Shown: positions 35,497 to 45,132 of the stretch, in pieces | Position numbering within the stretch: position 1 is the first letter of the stretch | Layout of the letters: the number at the start of each line of letters is the position of its first letter | Assembly (NCBI GenBank): GCA_965221075.1 | Contig: OZ244865.1 | Coordinates: 310,001-374,000 of the forward strand | Length of the DNA: 64,000 nucleotides | Direction: 5' to 3' | DNA from: UBA2970 sp965221075 | GTDB lineage: Bacteria; Verrucomicrobiota; Verrucomicrobiia; Limisphaerales; AAA164-E04 | Made by a program: the position numbers and the translations under genes | The notes under the pieces: generated by a model | Seen by the model: the letters and a program-made list of their open reading frames with translations, nothing else | Databases searched by the model: none | Told to the model about the DNA's origin: nothing

Positions 35497-36212
35497 GGCC
35501 GGACCTGCTGGAGATCGCCGGCTCCGATCTGCGATCCCGGGGAGAGGGCCTGGTGTTCCTCCACGGCCGGGCCCCCGGCCCCCTGGGTCCCTGCTTCTTC
35601 GCCGAGTGCGAGGGGAGAGGGCTCTTCCGCTTCTCCTTCCCGCCTCCGGGGGCGCCCCCGGGAGAGGAGGAGGTCCGCCTCCTGTGGCCCAGGGCGCGGC
35701 TCCGGGAGGATCCCGCCCGGGCCGCCCGGTGGGCGGAGGCGGCCTTCGCCTCGGCCCCTACTCCCGGCGGCCTCCCGCTGTGGCTGGGAGGCACTCCCTT
35801 CCAGCGGGCCGTGTGGAGGGCCCTGGCGCGGGTGCCTCCCGGCTGCCTGGCCACCTACCGTGAGCTGGCGCTGCAGGCGGGCCGGCCCCGGGCCTGGCGC
35901 GCGGCGGGCGGCGCCGTGGGGGCCAACCCCGTGGCGGTGTTCCTCCCCTGCCACCGGGTGGTGCGCAGCAGCGGCGCCCTGGGAGGCTACCGCTGGGGCC
36001 TGGACATCAAGCGGGAGCTCCTGCGGCGCGAGGAGGCCGCCCGGCCGGCGCGCAAGGCCGGGCAGGGGCGCTCCTATTCGAAGGAGCGGCTGCTGGATTC
36101 CTGCCCGGTGGGGAAGTCCTCGGGGATCCCCTCCTGGGAGACCTTGCCGGTGGCGGCCCATTCGGTGCCGCGCTGCAGGGCCACGATGAATCCCACGCAC
36201 TCCATGGAGTAG
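35493..36212 (+). CDS. ogt: Methylated-DNA-protein-cysteine methyltransferase (Ogt type)
   Basis: A 239-residue repair protein that removes alkyl groups from O6 of guanine. The C-terminal helix-turn-helix domain has TPFQRAVWRALARVPPGCLATYRELA and the active site FLPCHRVVRSSGALGGYRWGL with acceptor Cys153. The N-terminal half is a degenerate ribonuclease-H-like domain. A tail of about 50 residues beyond the usual end overlaps the minus-strand ThuA gene by 139 bases, so the tail may not be conserved. Start GTG is coupled to the RbsD/FucU stop. Confidence 0.85.
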   Translation: MRPDLLEIAGSDLRSRGEGLVFLHGRAPGPLGPCFFAECEGRGLFRFSFPPPGAPPGEEEVRLLWPRARLREDPARAARWAEAAFASAPTPGGLPLWLGGTPFQRAVWRALARVPPGCLATYRELALQAGRPRAWRAAGGAVGANPVAVFLPCHRVVRSSGALGGYRWGLDIKRELLRREEAARPARKAGQGRSYSKERLLDSCPVGKSSGIPSWETLPVAAHSVPRCRATMNPTHSME

Positions 36213-37039
36213 TCGGCGTGGCCCATGGGGGTGTGGAAGATCCGCCCCTTGCCGTAGCTGAGCACCATCATCATCGGCTCGTGCCGTCCGGTGCCGCTCC
36301 TCTCCGGAGAGGAGAAGGCGGTGGCCAGGATGTGCATGTTCCTCGCGGGGCCGCGCAGCCTGTCGTAGAGCTCGTCCCTCGCATGCAGCCACTGGCGGGG
36401 CATGCCCCGGGTGATCGGATGGGAGGCGTTGCGCAGGACGACGGCGAACTCGTGCTGAGGGCCGTGCGCCCCGCCCCGGCCCGGCGAGGGATCCCGCACC
36501 AGCTCCTCGTCGGCGTCGAAGTAGACGTAGGGGCCGTTGGCCTCGGTGCGCCCGCCCCATCCGCCCAGCCCGATCATCCGGTTGTAGGCCTCCCACTCGG
36601 GCCAGGCGTTGTTGGCGGCGTGGACCACGACCAGCCCGCCTCCCCCGTGGACATAGGCCTCGAAGGCCTTCCGGGTCTCCTGGGGCCAGGGGGCGGCCCG
36701 GAAGCCGTTGTTGTTGATCACCGCGTGGTAGCGGGAGAAGTCGGGGGAGAAGCCGGCGTCGGGGACCGGCTGCGCGGTGGCCTGGGTCTCGGTCCCGTCC
36801 TCCAGGGGGTACTTCTCCAGCTCCTGGGCCCCGTTCCAGGTGTAGCGGGTGCGGGCCACGTCCACCTCGAAGAGGCCGGTCTCCTCGAGGTAGCGCTTCA
36901 TCATGGCCGTGGTCTTGGGCCACATTCCGTGGTTGTTCTGGCCATCGGTGATCAGGACCCGGTAGGGAGGCGCGGCGGCCGCCGGGAGGACGCAGAGGCA
37001 GAAGAGGGACAGGGCGAGGATCAGGCGTCGGTGGATCAT
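36074..37039 (-). CDS. Secreted ThuA-domain protein
   Basis: A 321-residue protein with a signal peptide (LILALSLFCLCVLPAAAA). The ThuA/trehalose-utilisation-like glutamine amidotransferase-type fold shows YRVLITDGQNNHGMWPKTT, YHAVINNNGFRA, FEAYVHGGGGLVVVHAANNAW, ITRGMP and the HTPMGHADYSM end. This family is common in Verrucomicrobiota and Planctomycetes sugar regions, though its reaction is not established. The 3' end overlaps the ogt tail. It runs divergently from the RND operon at 37185. Confidence 0.88.
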   Translation of the reverse strand: MIHRRLILALSLFCLCVLPAAAAPPYRVLITDGQNNHGMWPKTTAMMKRYLEETGLFEVDVARTRYTWNGAQELEKYPLEDGTETQATAQPVPDAGFSPDFSRYHAVINNNGFRAAPWPQETRKAFEAYVHGGGGLVVVHAANNAWPEWEAYNRMIGLGGWGGRTEANGPYVYFDADEELVRDPSPGRGGAHGPQHEFAVVLRNASHPITRGMPRQWLHARDELYDRLRGPARNMHILATAFSSPERSGTGRHEPMMMVLSYGKGRIFHTPMGHADYSMECVGFIVALQRGTEWAATGKVSQEGIPEDFPTGQESSSRSFE

Positions 37040-37184
37040 GGCTGGGGCGGGTGGAGGAAGGCCCCCAGCCTAGCCGGGGGGCGGTCCCCAGGCAACGCCC
37101 GAACGGGCCGTGCGCGCCGGAGGCCCGTTGCCGCCCGCAAGGGAATGGTGTATCAGATCCCCGCTTGTCCGACCCGCCGCTCCC

Positions 37185-38606
37185 ATGACGCTGAAGCGCT
37201 GCCTCCTGCCGGCCGTCCCGATCCTGCTCTCGGGCTGCGCGCTCGGCGGGCGCTCCCCGCTGATCACGTCGCACCAGGAGCTGATCGATCCCCCCGGGCG
37301 GTGGTCCCGCGCCGCCGGGGCGCACGAGGGGGACGTCGCCACAGGCTGGCTGGAAGCCTTCGGCGATCCGGATCTGGAGGCCCTGGTGGACGAGGCCCTG
37401 CAGCGCAACCAGGGCCTGCGCATCTCGGAGGCCCAGCTGGAGCTCTCCTACCAGTCGCTGGCCTTCGGGAGGGGGCCCCGCCTCCCCTCGCTGAGCGCGG
37501 GGATGTCGGGCGGGGACGGCTGGACCTGGCAGGGGGAGGGGACCCAGGGGCAGGAGGCCTCCTGGTCCTGGAACGCGGGAGCCTCCTGGGAGGCCGACGT
37601 GTGGGGGCGGCTGCGGGACCTCGACCGGGCCAGCCGGCACGACTACGCGGCCCAGCAGGCCGATCTGCGGGGGGCCCGCCTCTCCCTGGCGGCCGGAGTG
37701 GCCCGGGCCTGGTGCAACCTGATCGCCGCCCGCCAGCAGCTGGAGCTGGCCCACCGGACCCGGGAGAACTACGAGGTGACCTTCCGCATCACCGAGAGGC
37801 CCTACAAGGCGGGGGACACCACGGTCCGCTCCCTGAGCGTGCTCTTCGCCAAGAACAACCTGGTCGGGGCCGGCCGGTCGGTGCTCTCGAGGGAGCTGGC
37901 CCTCGACGAGGCCAAGCGGAACCTGGAGCTGCTGCTGGGCCGCTATCCCGCCTCGGAGATCGAGGGGAGGGACCAGCTGCCGGAGATGGCCGCAGCGGTT
38001 CCCGCGGGCCTGCCCGCCCAGCTGCTGATGCGGCGGCCGGACCTGGCGGCGGCCTCCGAGGATCTGCTGGCCAGCGCCGACAGGGCCAGGGCCGCCCGCA
38101 AGGAGCTGCTTCCGGCCATCAGCCTCTCGGGCAGCCTGCGGGGGAACGGCGGCTCCTTCGCGGAGCTTCTCTCCAGCCCCTCGCGCACCGCGCTCAACCT
38201 GGCACAGAGCCTCTCCCAGCCGGTGTACCGGGGCGGGAGGCTCAGGGCCCAGGCGCGGCAGGCCGGGATCCGCAACCGGATCCAGGCCGAGGCCTTCGTG
38301 GCCGCCGCCCTGCAGGCCTACCGGGAGGTGGAGTCGGCCCTGCAGCGGGACAGCTCCCTGGCCGCCCAGCAGGAGTTCCTGGAGGAGGAGCTGGCCCATG
38401 CCGACATCGCCGAGTCCCAGGCCAGCCGGGAGTTCTCCGAGGGGGTGATCACCTTCATCCAGGTGCTGGAGGCCCAGCGGCGGGCGGTGAGCGCCCGCAA
38501 CGCCATGATCTCGCTGCGCAACCAGCGCATCCAGAACCGGATCAGCCTCCACCTGGCCCTGGGAGGGGACTTCCGGACCCTGCCCGAGGAGGAGGCCGGG
38601 GACTGA
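37185..38606 (+). CDS. TolC/OprM-family outer membrane efflux lipoprotein
   Basis: A 473-residue outer-membrane channel subunit. A lipoprotein signal with lipobox LLSGC (residues about 12-16) precedes the usual repeated alpha-helical barrel: WLEAFGDPDLEALVDEALQRN, LRISEAQLELSYQ, GVARAWCNLIAARQQLELA and the second repeat with LAQSLSQPVYRGGRLRAQ and REVESALQRD. This matches NodT/OprM-type channels of RND pumps. The adaptor gene starts about 100 bases later and the pump follows it, so the three genes form one tripartite efflux unit. The start is ATG 37185, just before the signal. Confidence 0.92.
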   Translation: MTLKRCLLPAVPILLSGCALGGRSPLITSHQELIDPPGRWSRAAGAHEGDVATGWLEAFGDPDLEALVDEALQRNQGLRISEAQLELSYQSLAFGRGPRLPSLSAGMSGGDGWTWQGEGTQGQEASWSWNAGASWEADVWGRLRDLDRASRHDYAAQQADLRGARLSLAAGVARAWCNLIAARQQLELAHRTRENYEVTFRITERPYKAGDTTVRSLSVLFAKNNLVGAGRSVLSRELALDEAKRNLELLLGRYPASEIEGRDQLPEMAAAVPAGLPAQLLMRRPDLAAASEDLLASADRARAARKELLPAISLSGSLRGNGGSFAELLSSPSRTALNLAQSLSQPVYRGGRLRAQARQAGIRNRIQAEAFVAAALQAYREVESALQRDSSLAAQQEFLEEELAHADIAESQASREFSEGVITFIQVLEAQRRAVSARNAMISLRNQRIQNRISLHLALGGDFRTLPEEEAGD

Positions 38607-38708
38607 GCGGGGCGCGATTCCAGCTTCCCCTCGCTCCCGCCCTTGCCTAGGATCCCTCCTTCAGCGACTCCGCCCCGGCGCCGCCGCGCCGATGCCGGAT
38701 CCGGTCCG

Positions 38709-39923
38709 ATGAGGGAAAAGATGGCCAGACTGGCGATTCCGGCGGCTATCCTGGCCGCCGGCGTCCTCAGCTACCTCTACCTCTCCCGGGAGGAGGAGAG
38801 GGCCAGGCGGCCCGAGCCCAAGCCCAAGCCGGTGCGCACCCGGGTGGCCGAGCTGCAGCGGGGCGAATACCAGACCGTGGTCCGCACCCAGGGGGTGGTC
38901 CGTCCCCACAACGAGGTCACCCTCACCGCCCAGGTCAGCGGGCGCATCTCCCGAATCCATCCCGGCTTCGAGGACGGGGCCTTCTTCGAGGAGGGCGACG
39001 TCCTGCTGGAGCTGGACTCCTCCGACTACCAGACCCAGGTGATCATCGCCGAGGCCAGCCTGGCCCGGGCCGAGATGCTGCACGCCCAGGAGAAGACCCG
39101 TGCCGAGCAGGCCCGGCTCAACTGGGAGGACCTGGGCTACGAGGAGGAGCCCAACGAGCTGGTGCTGAGGATGCCGCAGCTGCGGGAGGCCGAGGCGGGC
39201 GTCCGCTCGGCCGGCGCCCAGCTGGAGCGGGCCCGGCGCAACCTCGAGCGCGCCGAGGTGAAGGCGCCCTTCTCCGGAAGGGTGCGCGTCCGGAACGTGG
39301 GGCTGGGCCAGACCGTGGGCGCCACCACCCCCCTGGGGGTGATCTTCGCGGTCGACTACGCCGAGGTTCGCCTTCCCATCTCGGGAAGCGACATCGGCTT
39401 CCTGACCCTGCCCGAGGATCCCCAGGATCCCCCCCTGCCGATCCAGCTCGAGGACGCCCTCCAGCCGCAGAGCCCGATCCGGTGGGACGCCCTGGTCGTG
39501 CGCACCGAGGGGGCGCTGGACCGGAACTCGCTGGAGCTGTTCGCCATCGCCCGCATCGAGGATCCCTTCGGGCGCCGGACCGGACACTTCCCCCTGAGGG
39601 TGGGGCAGCCGGTGGTGGGCCTGGTACCGGGGAGGACCCTGGAGGACGTGGTGGCCATACCCCGCGCCGCGGTGCGCAGGCTGGAGAACGTCTACCTGGT
39701 GCACCGCGACGATCTGACCATCCACCGCCGGGTCATTGATCCGGTCTTCGCCGACCAGGACCACCTGGTGGTGCGCGATCCGTCGATGACCTCCGACTAC
39801 TGGCTGGCCACCAGCTTCCTGTTCTACGCCCCCGAAGGGGCGGCGGTGGAGATCCTTCCCGAGCCGGGCTCGCTCCAGGAGGCTTCCGGAGCCGCCGGCG
39901 GGACCGCCCGGACCAACACCTGA
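38709..39923 (+). CDS. RND efflux periplasmic adaptor (membrane fusion protein)
   Basis: A 404-residue adaptor. One N-terminal membrane segment (LAIPAAILAAGVLSYLYL) anchors it. The lipoyl/barrel-sandwich domain has VVRPHNEVTLTAQVSGRISRI, then a helical hairpin with a LEERA-type arrangement (AEMLHAQEKTRAEQARL, AQLERARRNLERAE) and VKAPFSGRVRVRNVGLGQTV returning to the beta domain. It connects the pump to the outer-membrane channel. An upstream in-frame ATG at 38643 would put a non-signal extension before the membrane segment, so ATG 38709 is preferred. The pump gene starts eight bases after its stop. Confidence 0.9.
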   Translation: MREKMARLAIPAAILAAGVLSYLYLSREEERARRPEPKPKPVRTRVAELQRGEYQTVVRTQGVVRPHNEVTLTAQVSGRISRIHPGFEDGAFFEEGDVLLELDSSDYQTQVIIAEASLARAEMLHAQEKTRAEQARLNWEDLGYEEEPNELVLRMPQLREAEAGVRSAGAQLERARRNLERAEVKAPFSGRVRVRNVGLGQTVGATTPLGVIFAVDYAEVRLPISGSDIGFLTLPEDPQDPPLPIQLEDALQPQSPIRWDALVVRTEGALDRNSLELFAIARIEDPFGRRTGHFPLRVGQPVVGLVPGRTLEDVVAIPRAAVRRLENVYLVHRDDLTIHRRVIDPVFADQDHLVVRDPSMTSDYWLATSFLFYAPEGAAVEILPEPGSLQEASGAAGGTARTNT

Positions 39924-39930
39924 TCCAGCC

Positions 39931-42900
39931 GTGATCCGCTGGTTCGCCATCAACCACATCGCCGCCAACTTCCTGATGGTGGGGCTGCTGCTGGCGGGGC
40001 TGCACACCGCGATCAACCGGGTGCCGCTGGAGGTGAGGCCGGCCCACCAGTTCGACACCGTCTTCCTGTCCATGCCCTACCGGGGAGCAACGGCCAAGGA
40101 CGTGGAGCGCCAGATCCTGATCCCGATCGAGGAGGCGCTGGAGGGGATGGACGGGGTGAAGACGGTCCACTCCGACGGCTACCGGGGCTACGCCCGGATG
40201 TACATCGAGGCCAAGGACGGGCACGACCTGCGCGAGCTGATGGAGGACGTCAAGGCGCGGGTGGAGGCCATCAACACCTTCCCTGGCGAGACCGAGCGCC
40301 CCCGCATCTACATCCCCGACTCCTCGCTCTACCGGGAGGTGCTCTCGGTGGCGGTCACCGGCAGCCTCTATCCCGAGGAGCTGCGCCTCGTGGCCGAGGA
40401 GGTGGCCGAGGATCTCCGGGAGATCGACTCGGTCAACGTGGTGGATCTGGTGGGGGAGAAGCCGTACGAGATCTCGATCGAGGCCGACCTGGAGAGCCTG
40501 CGCTCCTACCGCATGGGCTTCTCCGATCTGGTCGACGCGGTGCGGCGCTCCTCGGTGGACCTTCCGGCCGGATCGATCCGGGGACAGAGCGGGAACCTGG
40601 TGGTCCGCACCCGGGGGCAGGCCTACGTCCGGGAGGACTTCGAGAGGATCCCGGTCCGCTCGGCCAACGGCGCCGAGGTGCTGCTGGGGGAGGTGGCCAC
40701 CATCCGCGACGGATTCGAGGAGGGCGACAAGAAGGTGGAGTTCAACGGCAAGCCGGCCCTGTTCGTGGAGGTGATGCGCACCGGCAACGAGAGCGCCATC
40801 CAGATCTCGGACCGGGTCAGGCAGTACGTGGAGGAGTCGAGGGACCGCTTCCCCGAGGGGGTCGATCTCTACGTCTTCGACGACGAGTCGATCTCGATCC
40901 GGGGGCGCCTCCAGTCGCTGGTCTCCTCGCTGGTCCAGGGAAGCCTCCTGGTGCTCCTGGTCCTGGGGCTGTTCCTGCGGCCGACACTGGCCTTCTGGGT
41001 GGTGATCGGGATCCCGGTCTGCTTCGCCGGCGGGGTGCTCTGCATGCCCTTCCTGGGGGTGACCGGCAACGTGATGAGCCTCTTCGGCTTCATCATCGTG
41101 GTGGGGGTGGTGGTGGACGACGCGATCGTGACCGGGGAGAACGTCTTCTCCCGCATGCGCGAGGGCATGGGGCCCCTGGAGGCGGCGATCGAGGGGACCA
41201 AGGAGGTGGCGGTCCCGGTGACCTTCGGAGTGCTGACCACGGTGGTGGCCTTCCTGCCCCTGATGTACTTCGAGGGGGACTGGGGGGATCTGGCCCGGCA
41301 GATTCCTCCCATCGTGGGGCCGGTGCTGCTCTTCTCGCTGGTGGAGTCCAAGCTGATCCTTCCGGCCCACCTGAAGAACCTGCGGGTGGGGCGCGTCCGC
41401 CGCAACCTCTTCTCGCGGATGCAGGGGGCCATCGCCGACGGCCTGGAGGCCTTCGTGCGGCGGGTCTACCAGCCGCTGCTGGAGTTCAGCCTGCGCCGCC
41501 GCCTGGAGGTGGTCTGCGTCTTCGCGGCCATGGCGCTGGCGATGCTGGGCTTCTCCCACGGGGGGAGGCTGGGCTTCGTCTCCATGCCCAGCGTGGACCG
41601 GCTCAAGATCCACGCCTCGCTGGACATGCCCAACGACACCACCCTGGAGGTGACCGAGAGCTATGTGGACCGGATCCACGCGGCCACCGAGGAGCTCAAG
41701 GAGCAGTTCGTGGATCCGGGCACGGGGAGGTCCCTGATCCAGAACGTGGTCAAGGTGAGCGGGGCCAGCTACATCACCCGCAGCTTCGACCACTCGCGCG
41801 GGTATGTCGGGGTGGAGGTGCTTCCGCCCAGCCTGCGTTCGGAGCCGGGTCCCCGCAACAGCGAGATCGCCACCGCCTGGCACGAGCTGGTGGGGCCCAT
41901 CCCCGAGGCGACCACCTTCCGCATCCGGGGGGAGCAGACCGGCGGCTCCCAGAAGGAGGACGGGCGCGACGAGGAGTCGCTCTACCTGGAGCTGCGGGGC
42001 GCCTACTCGGAGGCGAAGAACCGGATCGCGCAGCGGATGGCCGATGTCCTGCGCGACTTCGAGGGCATCAACTCGGCCTGGGCCGACATCGGCCGGGGGC
42101 AGAACGAGATCGAGTTCACGCTCAAGCCCCGTGCGATCGAGATGGGGATCACCCAGCAGTCGCTGGCGCGGCAGGTGCGCCAGGCCATCTACGGGGAGCG
42201 GGTGCAGCGCATCCTGCGCAACGGGGAGGAGATTCCGGTGATGGTGCGCCTGCCCCGGGACTCCCGGGAGTCGCTCCACATCATCAACCGGCTGAAGATC
42301 CGCACGCCTTCCGGAGCCGAGACCCCCATCTCCATGGTCGCCGAGCTGCAGTACGTCCAGACGCCCCACTCGATCGAGCGGAACGCCGGGGCCGAGGTGA
42401 TCCGCATCGGGGCCGAGCCGGCCAGCGAGGAGGTGGACATCATGGGGATCGCCCGGGAGATCGTCCCCCTCTTCGACGAGATGGTCGCCGAGGAGCCGGG
42501 ACTCTCCTACGTGTTCACCGGCTACGTGGCCGAGGCCGAGGAGTCCAAGCGCCGCACCCTGATAGGGGGGGTGGCCCTCTTCTTCGTGCTCTACGCCCTG
42601 CTGGCCATCCCGTTCAAGTCGATGATCCAGCCGTTCTACGTGCTGGTGGCGGTGCCCTTCGGCATCATCGGCGCCCTGCTGGGGCACATGCTTCTGGGGA
42701 TCACCCCCTCCTACCTCTCGATCTTCGGCATGCTGGCCCTGGCCGGGGTGGTGGTCAACGACTCGCTGGTGCTGGTGGACTTCGTCAACCGGCGGACCCG
42801 GGGCGGCATGACCCTCTCCGAGGCCGTGCTGGTGGCCGGAGCCCGCCGCTTCCGGCCCATCCTGCTCACCTCGATCACCACCTTCGTGGGCCTGCTGCCG

Positions 42901-43095
42901 CTGCTCGCCGACAGCTCCATCCAGGCCCAGTTCCTCATCCCGATGGCCGTCTCGCTCGGCTTCGGAGTGCTCTTCGCTACCGCCATCACCCTGATCCTGG
43001 TTCCCTGCTGCCTGATGCTGGGGGAGGATATGGGACGGGCCCTGCACCGGTTCAAGGAATGGTTCTGGAGCCCCTTCCGCACCCCCTCCCACTAG
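39931..43095 (+). CDS. RND-family efflux transporter (AcrB-like)
   Basis: A 1054-residue inner-membrane proton-driven pump with 12 predicted membrane segments. Two similar halves are visible: N-terminal segment WFAINHIAANFLMVGLLLAG, then porter domains, then GSLLVLLVLGLFLRPTLAFWVV, VVVGVVVDDAIVTGENVFSRM and, in the second half, LAIPFKSMIQPFYVLVAVPFG, ALAGVVVNDSLVLVDFVN, ARRFRPILLTSITTFVGLLP. The DD pair in VVVDDAIV matches the proton-relay aspartates. It belongs to the hydrophobe/amphiphile-type branch. The start is GTG eight bases after the adaptor gene. Substrates are unknown; likely drugs or lipids. Confidence 0.93.
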   Translation: MIRWFAINHIAANFLMVGLLLAGLHTAINRVPLEVRPAHQFDTVFLSMPYRGATAKDVERQILIPIEEALEGMDGVKTVHSDGYRGYARMYIEAKDGHDLRELMEDVKARVEAINTFPGETERPRIYIPDSSLYREVLSVAVTGSLYPEELRLVAEEVAEDLREIDSVNVVDLVGEKPYEISIEADLESLRSYRMGFSDLVDAVRRSSVDLPAGSIRGQSGNLVVRTRGQAYVREDFERIPVRSANGAEVLLGEVATIRDGFEEGDKKVEFNGKPALFVEVMRTGNESAIQISDRVRQYVEESRDRFPEGVDLYVFDDESISIRGRLQSLVSSLVQGSLLVLLVLGLFLRPTLAFWVVIGIPVCFAGGVLCMPFLGVTGNVMSLFGFIIVVGVVVDDAIVTGENVFSRMREGMGPLEAAIEGTKEVAVPVTFGVLTTVVAFLPLMYFEGDWGDLARQIPPIVGPVLLFSLVESKLILPAHLKNLRVGRVRRNLFSRMQGAIADGLEAFVRRVYQPLLEFSLRRRLEVVCVFAAMALAMLGFSHGGRLGFVSMPSVDRLKIHASLDMPNDTTLEVTESYVDRIHAATEELKEQFVDPGTGRSLIQNVVKVSGASYITRSFDHSRGYVGVEVLPPSLRSEPGPRNSEIATAWHELVGPIPEATTFRIRGEQTGGSQKEDGRDEESLYLELRGAYSEAKNRIAQRMADVLRDFEGINSAWADIGRGQNEIEFTLKPRAIEMGITQQSLARQVRQAIYGERVQRILRNGEEIPVMVRLPRDSRESLHIINRLKIRTPSGAETPISMVAELQYVQTPHSIERNAGAEVIRIGAEPASEEVDIMGIAREIVPLFDEMVAEEPGLSYVFTGYVAEAEESKRRTLIGGVALFFVLYALLAIPFKSMIQPFYVLVAVPFGIIGALLGHMLLGITPSYLSIFGMLALAGVVVNDSLVLVDFVNRRTRGGMTLSEAVLVAGARRFRPILLTSITTFVGLLPLLADSSIQAQFLIPMAVSLGFGVLFATAITLILVPCCLMLGEDMGRALHRFKEWFWSPFRTPSH

Positions 43096-43650
43096 CCCCA
43101 AGGCCGTCTCTGCCAAGCTGGAGGGACGCCTGCCAGCCCTCTGTTCCGCGGACGGCTACCGAGGCCGGCGAGGATACGGGAAGATGACATGTCCACGGAC
43201 TGGTTCCGCTGTCTCGCCGGTACTTTGGGTCGAGGTGCGATGCGGCGATTCTCCTGAAGCGGAACCGGAAATCGGGGTTCTGGCCTTCAATCCGCGGACA
43301 GGCGTCGCCGAATGCTCTGGAACCGTTATCATTCCAGGCAGCCAGGGGGCGCAGAGGCATCCGCTCCCCGCTTTATGGAAAGCCAGGAAGCTCCGTCTCC
43401 GCCAGGATGCCGGGCCAGCGCCCTCGCCAATGGCAGCCCGGTCGGCACGCAGGATCGCTCGGTCTGCTAATGTTTCAAGAATCTCAATGACGTTGACAGG
43501 TTGCGGTCCACGAAGGCTCAGGATGAGCGAGGCGCTGCGGAGATGCGTGACGAGGCTTCAAGCAGTACATGCGATTAATGGCAGCCCAAGCAGCGAATGC
43601 AGGGCGATTCCACAAGGCACGAGGAACAGGCAGTCCAGAATGGAAGAGGC
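43096..43650. other. 555-base spacer before the low-GC orphan gene
   Basis: GC drops gradually toward the orphan gene. No gene is supported: short frames are open on both strands but without motifs. A TTGACA at 43493-43498 has no good -10 partner. The spacer probably marks the edge of an acquired segment. Confidence 0.45.
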
Positions 43651-44517
43651 ATGGCGATGAAACGCATTTATATCTTTGCAGGCTTGACAGTTCTTGTATC
43701 GTTAATTCTTTTCATGCAGTGCGATTCCAGGACCGAATCCCGATCTCTAGGCGATCTTCTTCACAAGGAAACGGAGGATCGTGCCCAGGCTCTTCTAAAC
43801 GAATGCGACTTTGTCGACATCAAGTCCGCGAGCGTCACAAACCGCATTGCAGAAGAGATAGGCGAAAGGGCAGGCTTCCTGTCTCGACAGCAGTCCCTGA
43901 TGCTAGGACAAAGAATCAATCAATGGCTTCTATGGCTGGATTCCGGAGACTTCGAAGACTTTCAAAGCTTTAGAGACTGGGATATTATCGATTTCGAATT
44001 CGATGTTGAAGAAAGCGAATTGGAATGGCTTGGTTTGGAAGAGCCAGGCACCTACAACTGGAGAGAAATGATGGTTTCCGATAACGAAATCTCTGGCGAC
44101 GAGTCGGATATCGAAGTTGTCGGGATAATGCACGATCGTCAGCATACGATCGTGTTCGACAGTGTTTGCATTGACAGCATTCGTTTGATAGTCAGCGAAT
44201 CGAATTCACAGCTGTCAAATGTGATAGATCCTTTCAGCTACCATCCCGGCGTACATCAAATGCACTACCATCATTTATCGAAGCTGAAGTACAACGCAAA
44301 TCCCAGAGACGTCATTGATTCAGAGGGACGCATTGTTTGGGCGAGCATTGGTGTTGCATTGAAATCTCCCACCACCACAACTTACGCTGTCCCTGTTCAA
44401 CTTGCCTTGTTCTGGTCGCCTATGGACGAACGCTGGCTGGCTAGCGAGTTGTGCCTTGGGGCAATTCCTGCTGAATTCAAAGCGCCAGGGATCAAGAACT
44501 TCCTCTTGTTTTTTTAG
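43651..44517 (+). CDS. Low-GC orphan, probable membrane-anchored or lipoprotein
   Basis: A 288-residue protein I do not recognise. It opens with a hydrophobic segment (IYIFAGLTVLVSLILFMQC) that might be a signal anchor; the LFMQC end is a poor lipobox. The rest is acidic and hydrophilic, with FDVEESELEWLGLEEPG, NWREMMVSDNEISGDES, HYHHLSKLKYNANPRDVID and a beta-rich ending (AVPVQLALFWSPMDERWLA). Codon use differs sharply from all neighbours: a sampled line, 44161-44220, is 24 of 60 G or C. The two ATGs at 43651 and 43657 both fit a GGAAGAGG ribosome site. It is likely acquired by transfer. Function unknown. Confidence 0.65.
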   Translation: MAMKRIYIFAGLTVLVSLILFMQCDSRTESRSLGDLLHKETEDRAQALLNECDFVDIKSASVTNRIAEEIGERAGFLSRQQSLMLGQRINQWLLWLDSGDFEDFQSFRDWDIIDFEFDVEESELEWLGLEEPGTYNWREMMVSDNEISGDESDIEVVGIMHDRQHTIVFDSVCIDSIRLIVSESNSQLSNVIDPFSYHPGVHQMHYHHLSKLKYNANPRDVIDSEGRIVWASIGVALKSPTTTTYAVPVQLALFWSPMDERWLASELCLGAIPAEFKAPGIKNFLLFF

Positions 44518-44688
44518 AACTCCACCAGTCTCTTCGGCATTTATTTGTATCTACGGGATCAATCTGGAATATGCCACTCATGGTTCGAGCGGCCTGCAGA
44601 TTGCGGCCGAACTTGCAATCTACCCGGCCGCTTGCATGAGGATGGAAATCGCTTTGCACGGACGGGGATCGTTCCCGACACTCGGTCC

Positions 44689-45132
44689 GTGAACCGGAGG
44701 CCTCTAGTCCTCGTCCTCTGCGTCGGCAACTCCTGCCGCAGCCAGATGGCCGAGGGTTTCCTGCGACGGAAGGCGGGCCATTTGATCGATGTCCGCAGCG
44801 CCGGATCCCGCCCCAGCGGGCAGGTGCATCCCAGGGCCATCGAGGTGATGAAGGAGGTTGGCATCGACATATCGGGCCACCGCTCCAAGCCGGTGGAGCC
44901 GTTCCTGAAGGAGCAGGTGCAGGTGGCGATCCATGTCTGCGCTCCTTCCGAGGAGTCGTGCCCAGCCTTCCCTCCGGCCACCCTGCAGCGCCGCTGGAGC
45001 TTTCCCGATCCGGCCTCGGCCAGGGGAAGCGATGCGGAGGCGCTGGCCCGGTTCCGGGAGGTACGCGATGCTATCGGGCTGGTGGCCGGGGCCTGGGTGG
45101 ACGGCCTCCAGGACGGCCGGCGCCTGCTCTAG
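44689..45132 (+). CDS. arsC: Thioredoxin-type arsenate reductase (LMW-phosphatase fold)
   Basis: A 147-residue protein of the low-molecular-weight tyrosine phosphatase fold. The P-loop is VLCVGNSCRSQMAEG (CX5R). The later pair of cysteines in HVCAPSEESCPAFPP, followed by WSFPDPASA, matches the Cys82/Cys89 relay of Bacillus/Staphylococcus ArsC that passes the disulfide to thioredoxin. The start is GTG 44689. It ends just before the 3' end of the convergent ABC-F gene. No arsR, arsB or acr3 lies nearby, so it is an isolated copy. A plain LMW phosphatase is less likely because of the cysteine pair. Confidence 0.85.
   Translation: MNRRPLVLVLCVGNSCRSQMAEGFLRRKAGHLIDVRSAGSRPSGQVHPRAIEVMKEVGIDISGHRSKPVEPFLKEQVQVAIHVCAPSEESCPAFPPATLQRRWSFPDPASARGSDAEALARFREVRDAIGLVAGAWVDGLQDGRRLL

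Noticed and set aside
43493..43521. TTGACA as promoter of the low-GC orphan
   Set aside because: No acceptable -10 box at 16-18 bases and the gene starts about 130 bases further.
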